64,000 bases of DNA, taken from Planctomycetota bacterium (GTDB lineage: Bacteria; Planctomycetota; Planctomycetia; Planctomycetales; Planctomycetaceae). Shown here piece after piece: positions 27,918 through 37,361 of this stretch (positions are counted from its first letter, which is position 1; each line of letters starts with the position of its first letter). The stretch covers positions 1-64,000 of the forward strand of contig JAQBVJ010000007.1 of assembly GCA_027623235.1 (NCBI GenBank). Reading direction: 5' to 3'. Below the pieces are notes generated by a model. That model did not search any database, was not told the DNA's origin, and saw nothing but the letters and a program-made list of their open reading frames with translations. The translations under genes and the position numbers were made by a program.

Positions 27918-29363
27918 TCAGTCGGTGATCATCGACACCACCAGGACGTAAATCACGGCGAGGACAATCTGCATTGCTGCGAATGGAACGGCCAGCTTCA
28001 CGAAATCCATGAAGCCCATTTTGATCTGCTGGCGGGCAATGATCGTCGCCGCGACGACAGTCGACGCCGAGCCGATCGGGGTGATGTTTCCGCCGAGGTT
28101 GGCTCCCAGGATCACGCACCACCAGAACGGTGATTCAGGATCTGTTTTCAAATTGTCGAGAATCTGAGCCAGCATCGCGGCCAGCGGAATGTTGTCCGTC
28201 ACGGAACTGGCCACGGCCGAGCTGATCAGCAGCACGCTTGAGTTCACGTGCTTCGGTAATGCCAGCAGTTTCGCGATGCCGTCGCCAAGAGCGTCCAGCA
28301 CCATCGCGTGCTCCATCACGTTGATCACGACGAAGAGAGCCGCAAAAAACGCCAGCAGATCCCAGTCGACCGTCGAATAAAACTTGTCGACCTCGTGCTT
28401 GTACGCGAGCAGAGCCAGGCCTGCGAAGAACAGGGCGATAAAGCCCATTTCCAGTTTGTCCAGGTCCCACGGCAACTGCGACTGCCCCGCCAGCGTCGCG
28501 ATGAACATCAGAAGAATACCGATGGACGCCCAGAAGAATCGCTTGCTCGGAACGCTTTCCGTTTCGTCAAAGCCGGCGACCATCCGCGCGGCTTCGTCTT
28601 TCTCTTCCTGGGTTTTCAGCCCTTTAATTCCGAAACGAACTCGCGCCATGGCCAGTGTCGCGACGGTCGAAATGAGCACGTACGGAGCCGCGTATTTGAA
28701 GAACGCGACAAAGCTGATTCCGGCCGTTTTGCCGACGATGATGTTCGGCACGCTGCTGATCAGAGTCAGCATGCCGCCCACGTTGGTCAGCAGTCCCTCA
28801 ACCAGCAGGAAGCCGAGCAGCAGTTCTGTCTTGTGCAGCTTCTTGAGCGAGACCGTCGTCAGGCTGCCAACGATGATCATCGCCGTGACATTGTTGAGCA
28901 CGGCCGAGAAGAGCACCGTCAGGCCGCCGTACGCGACGAGCAGTTTGAACGGGTCACCGCCGGATTTCTTCGTCAGCTTGATCGCCATCCAGGTGAAGAC
29001 ACCTGACCGGCTGGTGACCTCCACAAAGAGACTCGCCCCGAGGATTATCGTAATGACGCCCCAATCGATCGCCGGAATGTAAACCGGGATTCCCAGGTGA
29101 TGCCCGTTGGGGAGCGTGATTTCTCCGAACGGAATCAGAGCGTGCCTTGCGTCGCCTTCTCCGACGTGGATCAGCGTGCCGAGGATCAGGCACAGCCCGG
29201 CAAAGGCACCGACGATGATCGACTTCTTCGCGTGGATCTTTTCTTCCAGAGCCAGCGCGGCAATCATCGACGCAAGGATGATCGCGAACAGGACAGTGAC
29301 TCCTGTGGGCACCTCGGCATGTGCTTCCGTCGTTTCAAAGGCCAGCAGCAGAAGTCCGCTCAT
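27918..29363 (-). CDS. nhaD: NhaD-type Na+/H+ antiporter
   Basis: Sodium/proton antiporter of the NhaD family (ion transporter superfamily, with ArsB and DASS proteins), 481 residues and about 12-13 helices. The sequence follows family members well: IDWGVITIILGASLFVEVTSRSG, SAVLNNVTAMIIVGSL, SSAVASSVTDNIPLAAML and WWCVILGANLGGNITPIGSAST. The two last regions carry the conserved Asn/Thr/Asp residues of the re-entrant hairpins. Clear ATG. The upstream gene on the same strand encodes a universal-stress-like protein with 150 bases between. It fits a marine or salty habitat. Confidence 0.92.
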   Translation of the reverse strand: MSGLLLLAFETTEAHAEVPTGVTVLFAIILASMIAALALEEKIHAKKSIIVGAFAGLCLILGTLIHVGEGDARHALIPFGEITLPNGHHLGIPVYIPAIDWGVITIILGASLFVEVTSRSGVFTWMAIKLTKKSGGDPFKLLVAYGGLTVLFSAVLNNVTAMIIVGSLTTVSLKKLHKTELLLGFLLVEGLLTNVGGMLTLISSVPNIIVGKTAGISFVAFFKYAAPYVLISTVATLAMARVRFGIKGLKTQEEKDEAARMVAGFDETESVPSKRFFWASIGILLMFIATLAGQSQLPWDLDKLEMGFIALFFAGLALLAYKHEVDKFYSTVDWDLLAFFAALFVVINVMEHAMVLDALGDGIAKLLALPKHVNSSVLLISSAVASSVTDNIPLAAMLAQILDNLKTDPESPFWWCVILGANLGGNITPIGSASTVVAATIIARQQIKMGFMDFVKLAVPFAAMQIVLAVIYVLVVSMITD

Positions 29364-29512
29364 CGCAAATCCCTCTTTGAGTTTCGAACTCGCCGTGAAT
29401 CAAGTAACCCGACGCGTGAGCGAGGGGGTATGCCGAATAGCAACCTTAACGGAATGACGTTCGCCCTCACTTACGCTTCGGTTTATTGGTCGTCGACGTT
29501 TCAGGCACGTTC

Positions 29513-30364
29513 CTACAGAAGCAGCATCGCCGTGTCGATCAGCTCAACGCTCAGCGAATAGGCCATGCCGTGCATCGCCATCTGGTCTTCGTCTTTCGTG
29601 TTGGCAACCAGCAGGTCGATTCCCGCCTCGTCGATCAGCCTGGAGTACTGTTTGAGAAAGTGCCCGGTCACGACTCGCGATTCGCACGCGATGCGCGGGC
29701 GGTCTTTCTTAAGCTCCTCGACGCACGTCTGAATGTAGTCGGAGGCCTCTTTGAGAAGCTGCGTCTCAAGCAGTCTGCGGCCGGTTTCGGAATCGATTTC
29801 CGGAATCTTTTCGATGGCGTCGGCGATTCGGGCGAGGACCGCATCGTCCTCGACATGACACAGCCACAGCGTCCCGCCATTCGGGCAGAAGCGGGCTCCG
29901 TAATTGATCAGTCGGCTGTCGCCCGAAATGTGGTCGGCAACCACCATCGTTTTCTGAACGACCTTTCCCGAGATATCGGTCGGATGAGCGGCCGTGCCGG
30001 GCAGCACAAGAACCGGGATCGACGTCACCTGAGTCAGCACGTCCAGGTACACGCCCAGGCTGTGCTGCGGGACCAGCGAGTTTTCCTGGAGATGACGCTG
30101 TGTGATGACGAGGTCCGTCTGCTCGGACTCCAGCTTCTGCTGCAGTTGCGAGACGTTCGAATAATCGTCGCCCGTGATCAGACGCCAGTTGTCGGCGTCG
30201 GCCAGCATCGGCAGAAACTTTTTGAGCGAGCCTCGCAGTTTTTCTGCCGCCTCGACGTCGCCGTCCGTGACGAGGGCGACTGATTCGATCGGCATCTCAA
30301 CATGCGCGAACGACTCCCGCTCCGCCTTGCGGAACATGGATTCAAATTCGTCGATATGGTCCAT
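29513..30364 (-). CDS. Universal-stress-protein-like protein
   Basis: Cytoplasmic protein of 283 residues. Both halves resemble universal stress protein (HUP) domains: IESVALVTDGDVEAAEKLRG begins like a USP strand, and TDLVITQRHLQENS with VTSIPVLVLPG ends like one. In the second half IDLLVANTKDEDQMAMHG stands where a GX2GX9G nucleotide motif might be, but that motif is not intact. I start at ATG 30364; the longer frame adds 28 residues of repeat-like sequence. It lies upstream of nhaD on the same strand; USP and cation transporter genes are often paired. Function beyond that is not visible. Confidence 0.72.
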   Translation of the reverse strand: MDHIDEFESMFRKAERESFAHVEMPIESVALVTDGDVEAAEKLRGSLKKFLPMLADADNWRLITGDDYSNVSQLQQKLESEQTDLVITQRHLQENSLVPQHSLGVYLDVLTQVTSIPVLVLPGTAAHPTDISGKVVQKTMVVADHISGDSRLINYGARFCPNGGTLWLCHVEDDAVLARIADAIEKIPEIDSETGRRLLETQLLKEASDYIQTCVEELKKDRPRIACESRVVTGHFLKQYSRLIDEAGIDLLVANTKDEDQMAMHGMAYSLSVELIDTAMLLL

Positions 30365-30482
30365 CGCGTCGCCTCGCTGGGTGGCAGTTCCTGGGTGAGG
30401 GTTGAGAGTGGCTCGGCACTCCGTGCCGTGACTTCGCATCCACGGCAAGGAGCGTCGCGCACACTCAATGCCGCGTCCTCAC

Positions 30483-31469
30483 TCAGCCGAGTTCGTAGAA
30501 CTTCACGGCGTTGTCATGGAAAAGTTTTTTCTGAAACTCAGGCGACCGTTTTTTGACGACCTCTTTCAGTGCGTTCAGCCAGCCGCCGAACGGAGCGGTC
30601 AGCGTGCAGACCGGCCAGTCTCCGGCGAAGATGACTCGATCCTCGCCAAACGTGTCCATGCAGAAATTCGTGTTCGGGGCCAGGTCGTCGGCACTCCAGT
30701 TGTCTTTGTCGGCACTGGCGATGATGCCTGAGATTTTGCAGATCACGTTGGGTCGCTCGGCGAGGGCTTTGACGCCTTTCTCCCACTGCTTCCGCAATTT
30801 CTTGTCTGTGTTCTGAACGCTGAGGTTGCCGCAATGGTCGAGGACAATTTTCGTGTCCGGACACTTGTCGGCCAGCTTCGCTCCGTCCATCAGCTCGTCA
30901 GGCCGCATGCACAGGTCCCAGCGTTTGCCGAGTTTTCCAAGCAGCTGAATGTTCTTGACGAAGCCGGGTTTCAGGCACAGGCCTTTCTCGCGGTCGTCGT
31001 CGTGCAGAACGGTGCGAACTCCCTTGACGAATTTCTCCGCTGCGAACTTTTCGATGTAAGCCTGAAAGCCTTCACTCTGCGGCGAGCCACCAATCGTCGC
31101 CCCGATCGTCGGGTTGTCGTCGCGTTTGCAGAGGTCGATGACGTACTCCGCTTCGGCCACCTGATGTTCCGGCGCCACGTTGACCTCCATATAGACGGCC
31201 TTCGTCACGTTCAGGCCCTTCGTCGTTTCCAGGTAGTCCTTCATCACGAAACTGCGGGCGAGTGTCTTCGGTGCTCCGCCGAGCCACGGCAGCTTGAATT
31301 TGTCGAGGTCCCACAGGTGCTGGTGCGTGTCGCAGACCTGAAGCGTTGACTGGTCGAACTCGGCACCGAGTGCGGCGAGCGGATTCGAAACAACGGAAGT
31401 GGCCATGGCGGCTCCGGCAATGGTTGCGGACTGAGACAGAAATTCGCGACGTGTGATGGACAGATTCAT
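30483..31469 (-). CDS. Tat-exported amidohydrolase (amidohydrolase_2 family)
   Basis: TIM-barrel metal hydrolase of 328 residues. The N-terminus is a twin-arginine signal (SITRREFLSQSATIAGAAMA). The mature enzyme starts with VCDTHQHLWD, the HxH-type motif of the family, with later FVKGVRTVLHDDD, VLDHCGNLS and RVIFAGDWPVCTL supplying the usual His and Asp residues. It is related to L-fuconolactone and 4-sulfomuconolactone hydrolases. A lactone or sugar-acid substrate would suit the polysaccharide-degrading setting but is inference. Clear ATG; flanking gaps hold repeats. Confidence 0.88.
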   Translation of the reverse strand: MNLSITRREFLSQSATIAGAAMATSVVSNPLAALGAEFDQSTLQVCDTHQHLWDLDKFKLPWLGGAPKTLARSFVMKDYLETTKGLNVTKAVYMEVNVAPEHQVAEAEYVIDLCKRDDNPTIGATIGGSPQSEGFQAYIEKFAAEKFVKGVRTVLHDDDREKGLCLKPGFVKNIQLLGKLGKRWDLCMRPDELMDGAKLADKCPDTKIVLDHCGNLSVQNTDKKLRKQWEKGVKALAERPNVICKISGIIASADKDNWSADDLAPNTNFCMDTFGEDRVIFAGDWPVCTLTAPFGGWLNALKEVVKKRSPEFQKKLFHDNAVKFYELG

Positions 31470-31569
31470 GTTGAGTCTCCGAAGGAATCAGTTGAGCGGA
31501 ATTCAAGAGGCGTCGTCTTACGATCCCGAGTCGTTCGTAACCCGAAGAGGTTGTGAGTGTTTCATCCGA

Positions 31570-31617
31570 GCAAGGCTGCCGGAGCGGCGCTGCGCTTGAT
31601 CCGGCCTACTGAGAAAC
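31570..31617. repeat. TGCCGGAGCGGCGCTNCGCTTGAT repeat
   Basis: The string tgccggagcggcgct followed by gcgcttgatccggcctac recurs at 50376-50407 with few changes. It lies in the gap after the start of the amidohydrolase gene; the second copy lies after nadE. A short dispersed repeat, function unknown. Confidence 0.6.
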
Positions 31618-31690
31618 TCACAGCCTCTTCAGGTGACTTTTGCGGCGAGTCTTCGCGAAAAGATGACGGCACGCTCGGACATTCGCCACG

Positions 31691-32023
31691 TTACTCGAAG
31701 GTCTTTTCGTCCAGCGGCACGATTTTGAATTCGCCGGCGCGAAAGAAAATCTCCAGCTTCAGCAGACTGTCGAGTAAGTGTTTCAGGAAATCATCCGGCA
31801 CTTCGTACTCGTGCAGGACGATGTCACCGGCGATGAATTCCAGTGAGTCTGCGAGGTTCAATGAGTCGGATTCTGTGACTTCAAATTCGAACTCGCCGCG
31901 GTAGCACAGTTTTTCGTGCTCGGGCTCCCAGCCATTTTCGAGAGCCCAGCCCAGGACCTCGGCCCAGAATTCCACGGCGATGACGTACGAATCGTCTTTG
32001 CTGCAGAGTCGCACGTTGGCCAC
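31691..32023 (-). CDS. Small acidic protein, function unknown
   Basis: A 110-residue protein, very acidic, without signal or membrane segments. It has CYRGEFEFEVTESDSLNLADSL and a Leu/Phe-rich C-terminal helix (LKHLLDSLLKLEIFF). The start is GTG at 32023, with GAGGAG about eight bases upstream. I do not recognise a family. No close neighbours on the strand. Confidence 0.6.
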   Translation of the reverse strand: MANVRLCSKDDSYVIAVEFWAEVLGWALENGWEPEHEKLCYRGEFEFEVTESDSLNLADSLEFIAGDIVLHEYEVPDDFLKHLLDSLLKLEIFFRAGEFKIVPLDEKTFE

Positions 32024-32444
32024 AGTGACTGCTCCTCAAAACGCGACGCACCGGCGAGTCCGTTCACCGGATTTGATTCGATTCTCCAGACCGGAGTCGA
32101 TGAAAGATCTGAGCGGGAACTGTTACAGATCAGAACCGACGACGCCAGGCAACGGGCGGGAGCAGATTTCTGAATCACATTTCCGCGGCACCGTTTAGAC
32201 CGCTTTGACCGCGGCAGGAGCCCGTCAGAAAGTGGCGTACCAATTTGAGGGAGCGGTGCGGCGCAAGCCCGATGTCCGCAAGACGCCCGGTGAGATGCTG
32301 GTGGTTTTCCATTCGGCCGGAGGGCTTACGCTGTCGCGACCTGATCCCACAGAAAAAGCCCCGATGAGGCCGAGTCGACGATGTCGACTCGGCCTGTCGG
32401 GGCTGACGTTTTTAGATTGACAGTTCTCAATTCCGCTCAGCCGA
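32024..32444. other. Non-coding stretch with terminator
   Basis: About 420 bases with no convincing gene; the short open frames lack start signals. It contains the strong hairpin at 32357-32404, which serves the secreted-protein gene to the right. The rest shows nothing I can name. Confidence 0.5.
32357..32404 (-). terminator. Strong hairpin terminator
   Basis: Nested perfect arms: AGCCCCGA with TCGGGGCT outside and AGGCCGAGTCGAC with GTCGACTCGGCCT inside, around a 3-base loop. T-runs follow on both strands (GCTTTTTCTG on minus, GTTTTTA on plus), so it can work in both directions. It lies about 40 bases after the stop of the minus-strand gene at 32445. Confidence 0.85.
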
Positions 32445-33332
32445 TCACGGCAGAGCGAAGACCGCTCCCGTCACAACTGCGGCCTGAGTGATCGCGGCCT
32501 GAGTGTTCCACGGAATCTGGGGAACCTGCTTCGGAGCACACTCGCCCGGTCGATACCAGCCCAGCGAGTAACGCTTCCTGCAGATCGGATCGATTGCCAT
32601 CTGGTAAGGCAGTCCGACCAGCTGGGTTCCGAATCGGCCCACGGAGGCGAACGGCTGCAGCCAGGGTTCGAACGTGTGACCGCTGCGTTCCAGACCGGGG
32701 TCTTCGAAGTACAGCGGATGGTGCCACAGGTTGGAGGGCTGCCACTGGAAGACCGTCGCTTCCATCGTGCGAACCCGCGCGGCTTCGTCGCTGAGGTTGA
32801 TCTCTTCCGGCTCACGCAGGTTCTCGGAAATCACTTGCTCCGGTGCGTCGAGCGGCTGGTAGTCGGCGAACGGAAGGATCGATGTGACCTTCTTCAATTT
32901 GTTCGGGTCACTCGTCGTGTTCTGGTAGCCGGCATCGATGAAGTTCTGGCCGGCGGCTGGTCGGATCGAAGGATCGTTGAGCGGCATGGGGCTCGGCAGC
33001 GGAATCGTATGCACGTGCTGTGAAGCCGGTCGCTGATTCTGCTCGACAAATTGCGGGCCGGGTTCGACAGGAGCCGGGCTTGCGCGGAAATGTTCCGCTC
33101 GCCCCTCGTCATGCTCTTTGCTGAACAGGTTGAAGCGGCTTTCGACCGATCGCTCCTGCAGCCATTTCAAAGGCGACTTCGACCGCGGCTTGTCCGCGGC
33201 GGAAATGGTGGATGCACTCATCGCTCCGGCCATAACCGTCAGCCCGACCGCACCAAGGAGGCTCTTACGAAGCCTCTCCCGGGCCGTGCTGAGTCGTGTA
33301 GTTCGGAGCTTCCTGCGTAATCGAAATATCAT
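32445..33332 (-). CDS. Secreted protein of unknown function (planctomycete type)
   Basis: A 295-residue protein from ATG 33332 with a basic n-region and a hydrophobic signal ([19 protein letters not shown]), probably cleaved near ISA-AD. The mature part is Pro/Gln-rich, then has a conserved-looking segment [25 protein letters not shown] and a C-terminal hydrophobic [18 protein letters not shown] recall similar 'PLYFED..LER' proteins only in Planctomycetota, with unknown role. Its 5' end overlaps the 3' end of guaB by 67 bases. A later start would avoid the overlap but lose the n-region. Confidence 0.7.
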   Translation of the reverse strand: MIFRLRRKLRTTRLSTARERLRKSLLGAVGLTVMAGAMSASTISAADKPRSKSPLKWLQERSVESRFNLFSKEHDEGRAEHFRASPAPVEPGPQFVEQNQRPASQHVHTIPLPSPMPLNDPSIRPAAGQNFIDAGYQNTTSDPNKLKKVTSILPFADYQPLDAPEQVISENLREPEEINLSDEAARVRTMEATVFQWQPSNLWHHPLYFEDPGLERSGHTFEPWLQPFASVGRFGTQLVGLPYQMAIDPICRKRYSLGWYRPGECAPKQVPQIPWNTQAAITQAAVVTGAVFALP

Positions 33333-34755
33333 GAGGATGGTTCTCCCGTACCGATGCTGCGGAGACCTGTATGAAGCGTGCCTGCCGCAGCTCTGGAATC
33401 GTCCTTGCTCCCAGGTAACCCATTCCCGCACGCAGCCCACCGATGAGCTGGTACAGGAATCCACTTAGCGGCCCCTTGTAAGGGACACGCCCCTCGACCC
33501 CTTCCGGGACGAGCTTCTTCGCTTGATCTTTATCGTCTTTCACATTGCCCTGGCGGTACCGGTCGGCACTGCCTTTCACCATTGCTCCCAGCGAACCCAT
33601 TCCGCGATACCGTTTGAAGGTTCGCCCCTGGAACAGGATTAGCTCGCCGGGACTTTCGTCGAGGCCCGCCAGCAGTCCGCCGAGCATGACGACGTCCGCA
33701 CCGGCGGCCAGAGCTTTTGTGATGTCTCCGCTGTATCGAATTCCGCCGTCGGCGATGACCGTGACGCTGGTCCCGGCGACTCCCCGAACGGCATTGGCGA
33801 TTGCTGTCAGTTGAGGGACTCCCACCCCCGAGATAATCCGAGTCGTGCAGATCGAGCCTGGGCCGATGCCCACCTTGACGGCGTTCACCCCGGCCTTGAC
33901 CAGATCGCGAGCTCCCTCTTCCGTCGCCACGTTACCGGCGATGATGTCGAGAGACTCCCACTGCTTCCGCAGCTCACGAACCGTGTCGATGACATTCTTC
34001 GAATGCCCGTGAGCCGAATCGACGGTCAGAACGTCCACACCCGCGTTCAACAGGCTTTCCGCACGTTCAAAATCGCCAACTCCGATCGCAGCACCGGCCC
34101 GCAGCCGACCTCGAGCGTCCTTGGACGCGAAGGGAAACTGCAGGTTCTTATCGATGTCCTTGATCGTGATTAATCCCTGTAACCGGTATAGATCGTCAAT
34201 CAGTAATAGTTTCTCCACTTTATTCTCGAGGAGGATTTTCTGAGCGGAGACGAGGTCGGTGTCCGGCGGAGCGGTGACCAGGCGGCCTTTCGTCATCACC
34301 TCCTCAATCCGGGTGTCTTCGCCCTCCAGAAACCGCAGATCGCGGCTGGTGAGGATGCCTCGCAGAGTCCCGTCTTCCTCGGTGATCGGCACGCCGCCGA
34401 TGTTGCGCTCCTTCATGATCCGCCGGGCCTCGCCGACGGTCGCACCCGGCCGCAGCGTGAGCGGATCGGCGATGACCCCGTTTTCGCTCCGCTTGACCCG
34501 GTCGACTTCGAGCGTCTGCTGCTCGATGGTCATGTTCTTATGGATGATCCCGATGCCGCCTTCCTGGGCGAGGGCAATGGCCATGTCGCTCTGCGTGACG
34601 GTGTCCATCGGACTGCTGAGCACCGGTACGCCAAGACCAATTCGCTCGGTCAGCCGCGAACTGACATCGCATTCGGACGGCAGCACGTCGCTGAACGCTG
34701 GCTCGAGCAGGACATCATCAAACGTTAAGCCACGGGCAATAATTCGATCTTCCAT
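33265..34755 (-). CDS. guaB: Inosine-5'-monophosphate dehydrogenase
   Basis: IMP to XMP oxidation with NAD, the first committed step of GMP synthesis. The 496-residue protein is full length. The barrel starts with [20 protein letters not shown]; two CBS domains are inserted at about 95-205 ([21 protein letters not shown]). The catalytic loop is GPGSICTTR with Cys303. The flap and C-terminal glycine motifs [12 protein letters not shown] and [11 protein letters not shown] are present. ATG start is clear. Its 3' end overlaps the next minus-strand gene, and rsmA lies upstream beyond a terminator, so it has its own promoter. Confidence 0.97.
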   Translation of the reverse strand: MEDRIIARGLTFDDVLLEPAFSDVLPSECDVSSRLTERIGLGVPVLSSPMDTVTQSDMAIALAQEGGIGIIHKNMTIEQQTLEVDRVKRSENGVIADPLTLRPGATVGEARRIMKERNIGGVPITEEDGTLRGILTSRDLRFLEGEDTRIEEVMTKGRLVTAPPDTDLVSAQKILLENKVEKLLLIDDLYRLQGLITIKDIDKNLQFPFASKDARGRLRAGAAIGVGDFERAESLLNAGVDVLTVDSAHGHSKNVIDTVRELRKQWESLDIIAGNVATEEGARDLVKAGVNAVKVGIGPGSICTTRIISGVGVPQLTAIANAVRGVAGTSVTVIADGGIRYSGDITKALAAGADVVMLGGLLAGLDESPGELILFQGRTFKRYRGMGSLGAMVKGSADRYRQGNVKDDKDQAKKLVPEGVEGRVPYKGPLSGFLYQLIGGLRAGMGYLGARTIPELRQARFIQVSAASVRENHPHDISITQEAPNYTTQHGPGEAS

Positions 34756-34794
34756 CGGTCATCCTGTTGAGTCTGATTCCGCATCACTGGCCCC

Positions 34795-34865
34795 GGTAGG
34801 ACGGACGCCCACGTCCGTCCGGGCCAGTGCCATCGAAGCCTGACGGACGAAGGCGTCCGTCCCAC
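34795..34865. repeat. Twin ACGGACG palindromes upstream of guaB
   Basis: Two related short palindromes: GGACGGACGcccaCGTCCGTCC (about 34799-34820) and GACGGACGaaggCGTCCGTC (about 34842-34861). Each can form a tight hairpin. They lie between the guaB start and the rsmA terminator. Looks like a dispersed repeat rather than a specific operator. Confidence 0.6.
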
Positions 34866-34887
34866 GCGCCTCGGTCAACGATAAAAA

Positions 34888-34969
34888 GAAACCGGACGGC
34901 TGGGCCCGAGCGCGAGCAGCCACCTGCGAAACTGGGGCTTGCTTCGATCGACCCCAGCCATCCGGTTTC
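34888..34969 (-). terminator. Long hairpin terminator after rsmA
   Basis: Seventeen-base arms at 34888-34904 (GAAACCGGACGGCTGGG) and 34953-34969, with one mismatch. On the minus strand the last arm runs into CTTTTTAT. It lies about 30 bases after the rsmA stop codon. The loop of about 48 bases is long for a terminator and could itself fold. Confidence 0.7.
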
Positions 34970-34999
34970 AGGACTGGGTTTAAATTGTGGTGAGGACCG

Positions 35000-35920
35000 T
35001 TATCTGCCCTCGGCACGAACAATAGCGTTTTTCAGCCGATTCGACAGCGCAACGAGGCGGGGAACTTCCAGCTCTTCCGCTCTCGCACCTTCACCAAGAC
35101 CCTCTTCGGCGAGCACTTCATCGACTTCCGCCTTGGATAACTGTTTTCGAAACATCCCGCAGAGCACGCCGCGAGCGTGTTTTCGCCGATGCTGGAACAG
35201 ACGCCGGATGGTGTCGTGAAAAAACTCCCGGTCGATGATGTGAGACCGTTTGTCCGGAGACGGGCTCAGTTTGACGACGGCCGAATCCACCTGAGGTCGC
35301 GGCCAGAAAACGCTGGGCGGCATTCTCTTAATCAGTTTCACCCGGCACTGAGACTGCAGCCAGACGGAAAGAGCTCCGTACTTCGACTGCCCAGGCTTCG
35401 CGATCATCCGCTCGGCCAGCTCGAGCTGAATCGTGGCGACGATCTTCGTCCATGGCAGGTCCGTCGCGACGAGATTCGAAATAATCGGCGTGGCAATGTT
35501 GTACGGCAGATTCGCGACGAGCTTGAGGCTTCGCCGCTCGGGATCCTCGGCGATTTTCCTCATTACCTCATCGATCACTTCCGGAGCGATCAGGTTTTTG
35601 TTCTTCAGCGCGTCCCGGTGCAGCAGCGTGACGTTGTCGAGGTACTCTGTCTGCTGTCTGGCGAGCATGTACATCTTGTTGTCGTATTCGACCGAAACGA
35701 CTTCGCCCGCGACGATCGCCATAAACGTCGTCATGCCGCCGGTGCCGGATCCCACTTCCAGAACGACGTCGTCTTTTGTCAGCTCGGCCTCATTGACGAT
35801 GAACTCGATGATGTTCAGGTCGATCAGAAAGTTCTGGCCGAGACTTCCGCTCGGATTAAACCCGTGCTTCTTGAACAGACTCATCAGATGAGTCCGCGTC
35901 TGGCGAACAGCTTCGTGCAT
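35000..35920 (-). CDS. rsmA: 16S rRNA dimethyladenosine transferase
   Basis: Dimethylates two adjacent adenines near the 3' end of 16S rRNA. The 306-residue protein has the family motifs SLGQNFLID, VLEVGSGTGGMT (SAM-binding motif I) and the catalytic NLPY in KLVANLPYNIATPI. The C-terminal RNA-binding part has LFQHRRKHARGVL. I start it at ATG 35920; the longer frame upstream encodes unrelated sequence that is antisense to the DUF3052 remnant. It is followed by a hairpin terminator, so it appears to be a single-gene unit. Confidence 0.95.
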   Translation of the reverse strand: MHEAVRQTRTHLMSLFKKHGFNPSGSLGQNFLIDLNIIEFIVNEAELTKDDVVLEVGSGTGGMTTFMAIVAGEVVSVEYDNKMYMLARQQTEYLDNVTLLHRDALKNKNLIAPEVIDEVMRKIAEDPERRSLKLVANLPYNIATPIISNLVATDLPWTKIVATIQLELAERMIAKPGQSKYGALSVWLQSQCRVKLIKRMPPSVFWPRPQVDSAVVKLSPSPDKRSHIIDREFFHDTIRRLFQHRRKHARGVLCGMFRKQLSKAEVDEVLAEEGLGEGARAEELEVPRLVALSNRLKNAIVRAEGR

Positions 35921-36058
35921 AGGGGATCTTTCTGACTCAATGGGCGAGTGGTTTGTGCTTTTACCGGCTGACGGTAATTTCGCAACTCTGGTCTCGCCCG
36001 GTGAGGCTCTTCCGAAGAAATACGCCGGCCCCGATCCCGAAATTCTCCCGGAACCGCC

Positions 36059-36322
36059 ATGAGCCCATCCGCCCTCGCAAAGAAAATGCACCTGAAGCCC
36101 GGCCACCGCGTGCTGGTGAAAAGTGCTCCGGACGGCTTCATCGAGAACCACCTCTCCCCGTTGCCCGACGGAGCGGAGATCTCGACGACGGCTCGCGGTC
36201 AGTTCGACGCGGCTCAGTTCTTCGTGAAGGGGCATCGCCGCAACCGACCGAAGAACTCACACAAAGGCACGAAGACACAAAGGTTTCCATTCCGTTCTTT
36301 GTGCCTTCGTTCCTTTGTGTGA
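36059..36322 (+). pseudogene. Truncated DUF3052-like gene
   Basis: The first ~57 residues (MSPSALAKKMHLKPGHRVLV, then KSAPDGF and PLPDGAEISTTARGQFDAAQFFVK) look like the N-terminal half of the DUF3052 family, which normally runs to about 135-150 residues. After FFVKG the frame enters a palindromic repeat (36262-36322) and ends; the rest of the family sequence is not found downstream, where the sulfotransferase gene ends at 36347. GGA about 8 bases before the ATG could serve translation. Probably a remnant left when the 3' half was replaced by the repeat; a short functional product cannot be excluded. Confidence 0.65.
36262..36322. repeat. CACAAAGGCACGAAG inverted repeat
   Basis: Inverted arms: ctcacacaaaggcacgaag with a following gacacaaagg, and ctttgtgccttcg with ttcctttgtgtgag. 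It covers the 3' end of the truncated DUF3052-like gene and lies next to the sulfotransferase stop codon. Confidence 0.8.
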
Positions 36323-36346
36323 GACTTGACCTGACGTCTGAAGAAT

Positions 36347-37306
36347 CTACGTCGCTGGTTTCAGCTCGGTATGAGCCCGTCCCGATGCCTGAATCTGTCC
36401 GCGAGCGATTTGAGCCACCTGACTCACGCGGTGCCGCAGCTTCCAGGCTTTCCTCACGAGCCGCGAGACGGACGGAGCGGCCGTGGCCAGCTCGTACCCG
36501 ACCGCGGTCATCTGCTCCGCCGCGCATCCCTCGATCCGTTCGAGGTCGCGTTTCGAAAACGCAGTCGCCCATTTTCGCGAGTTGTTTCGTCGAGGATTGG
36601 TTTCCGTCTCCGCGACGTACTGGTCAAGCCGTTCCGCATCGATCTTCCCCGTGGCAAACGTCATGAGGCAGCCCATCGTCCGACGCGGCTCAGCCAGCAG
36701 TTGCTCGTAGGTGAGCTCAAAATACCGCTTCGCGCCGAGCTGGCTGCCGAGTCGCCGGAGCTCGCCGACGCGCCGGCCCCAGTGGTCGGCGGCGACGGTG
36801 ACATTGTTTGCTCCCCACGGAAACTTCAGGATCGACAGTGCCACGTCGCGCGGGTCGCGGATGATGTGCACGATGCGGCAGTCAGGAAAAACTCGCAGCA
36901 GCGACGGCAGATGGTCGATCAACTGCGGGTCCTCGTGCCCGAGCCGCGGCAGGTTCATGTGCTCGGCCGTCATCTTCAGCACGGCGAGGCCGAGTCCGTT
37001 GACCGTCCGCGTTTCGATTTGTTTCTCGATGCGGCTTCGCAGTTCGGCCTTCGGCACTCGGTTGAGGAAGACAAGCGAAAAGTACTCGTCCTCAACAAGC
37101 TCATTGAGAATCCGATCAAAGAACGCGTCGTCCTGGAGCTGCGCGTCATTCGCGATCGCGCGGTCGAGGAAGATCTCAAACTGTCCTTCATTCGCGGCCC
37201 CGATATCGAGGTACAGGTTGGCGAGTCTGCCCAGCATCGTCGTGCCGGAACGTGGAATACCGAGGAAGATGACCGGAGCGTCAGACTTGGTTCGAGCGTC
37301 AGACAT
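36347..37306 (-). CDS. Sulfotransferase family protein
   Basis: PAPS-dependent sulfotransferase of about 319 residues. The 5'-phosphosulfate loop VIFLGIPRSGTTMLGRL is at the N-terminus, and the 3'-phosphate region VHIIRDPRDVALSIL is typical of the superfamily. ATG 37306 is chosen; an upstream in-frame TTG adds six residues. It is the last gene of the minus-strand polysaccharide locus (36.3-45.9 kb), so it may add sulfate to the polymer or its lipid carrier. The acceptor cannot be told from sequence. Confidence 0.9.
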   Translation of the reverse strand: MSDARTKSDAPVIFLGIPRSGTTMLGRLANLYLDIGAANEGQFEIFLDRAIANDAQLQDDAFFDRILNELVEDEYFSLVFLNRVPKAELRSRIEKQIETRTVNGLGLAVLKMTAEHMNLPRLGHEDPQLIDHLPSLLRVFPDCRIVHIIRDPRDVALSILKFPWGANNVTVAADHWGRRVGELRRLGSQLGAKRYFELTYEQLLAEPRRTMGCLMTFATGKIDAERLDQYVAETETNPRRNNSRKWATAFSKRDLERIEGCAAEQMTAVGYELATAAPSVSRLVRKAWKLRHRVSQVAQIARGQIQASGRAHTELKPAT

Positions 37307-37361
37307 GGTTCGTTCTTTCGTCAAATGGAAGCGTGGTTGTCGTCACTGAAAGCCGCGCGAC

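Noticed and set aside
35921-36235. Longer N-terminus of RsmA
   Set aside because: The added residues are antisense to the DUF3052-like remnant; family proteins begin at about the chosen ATG.
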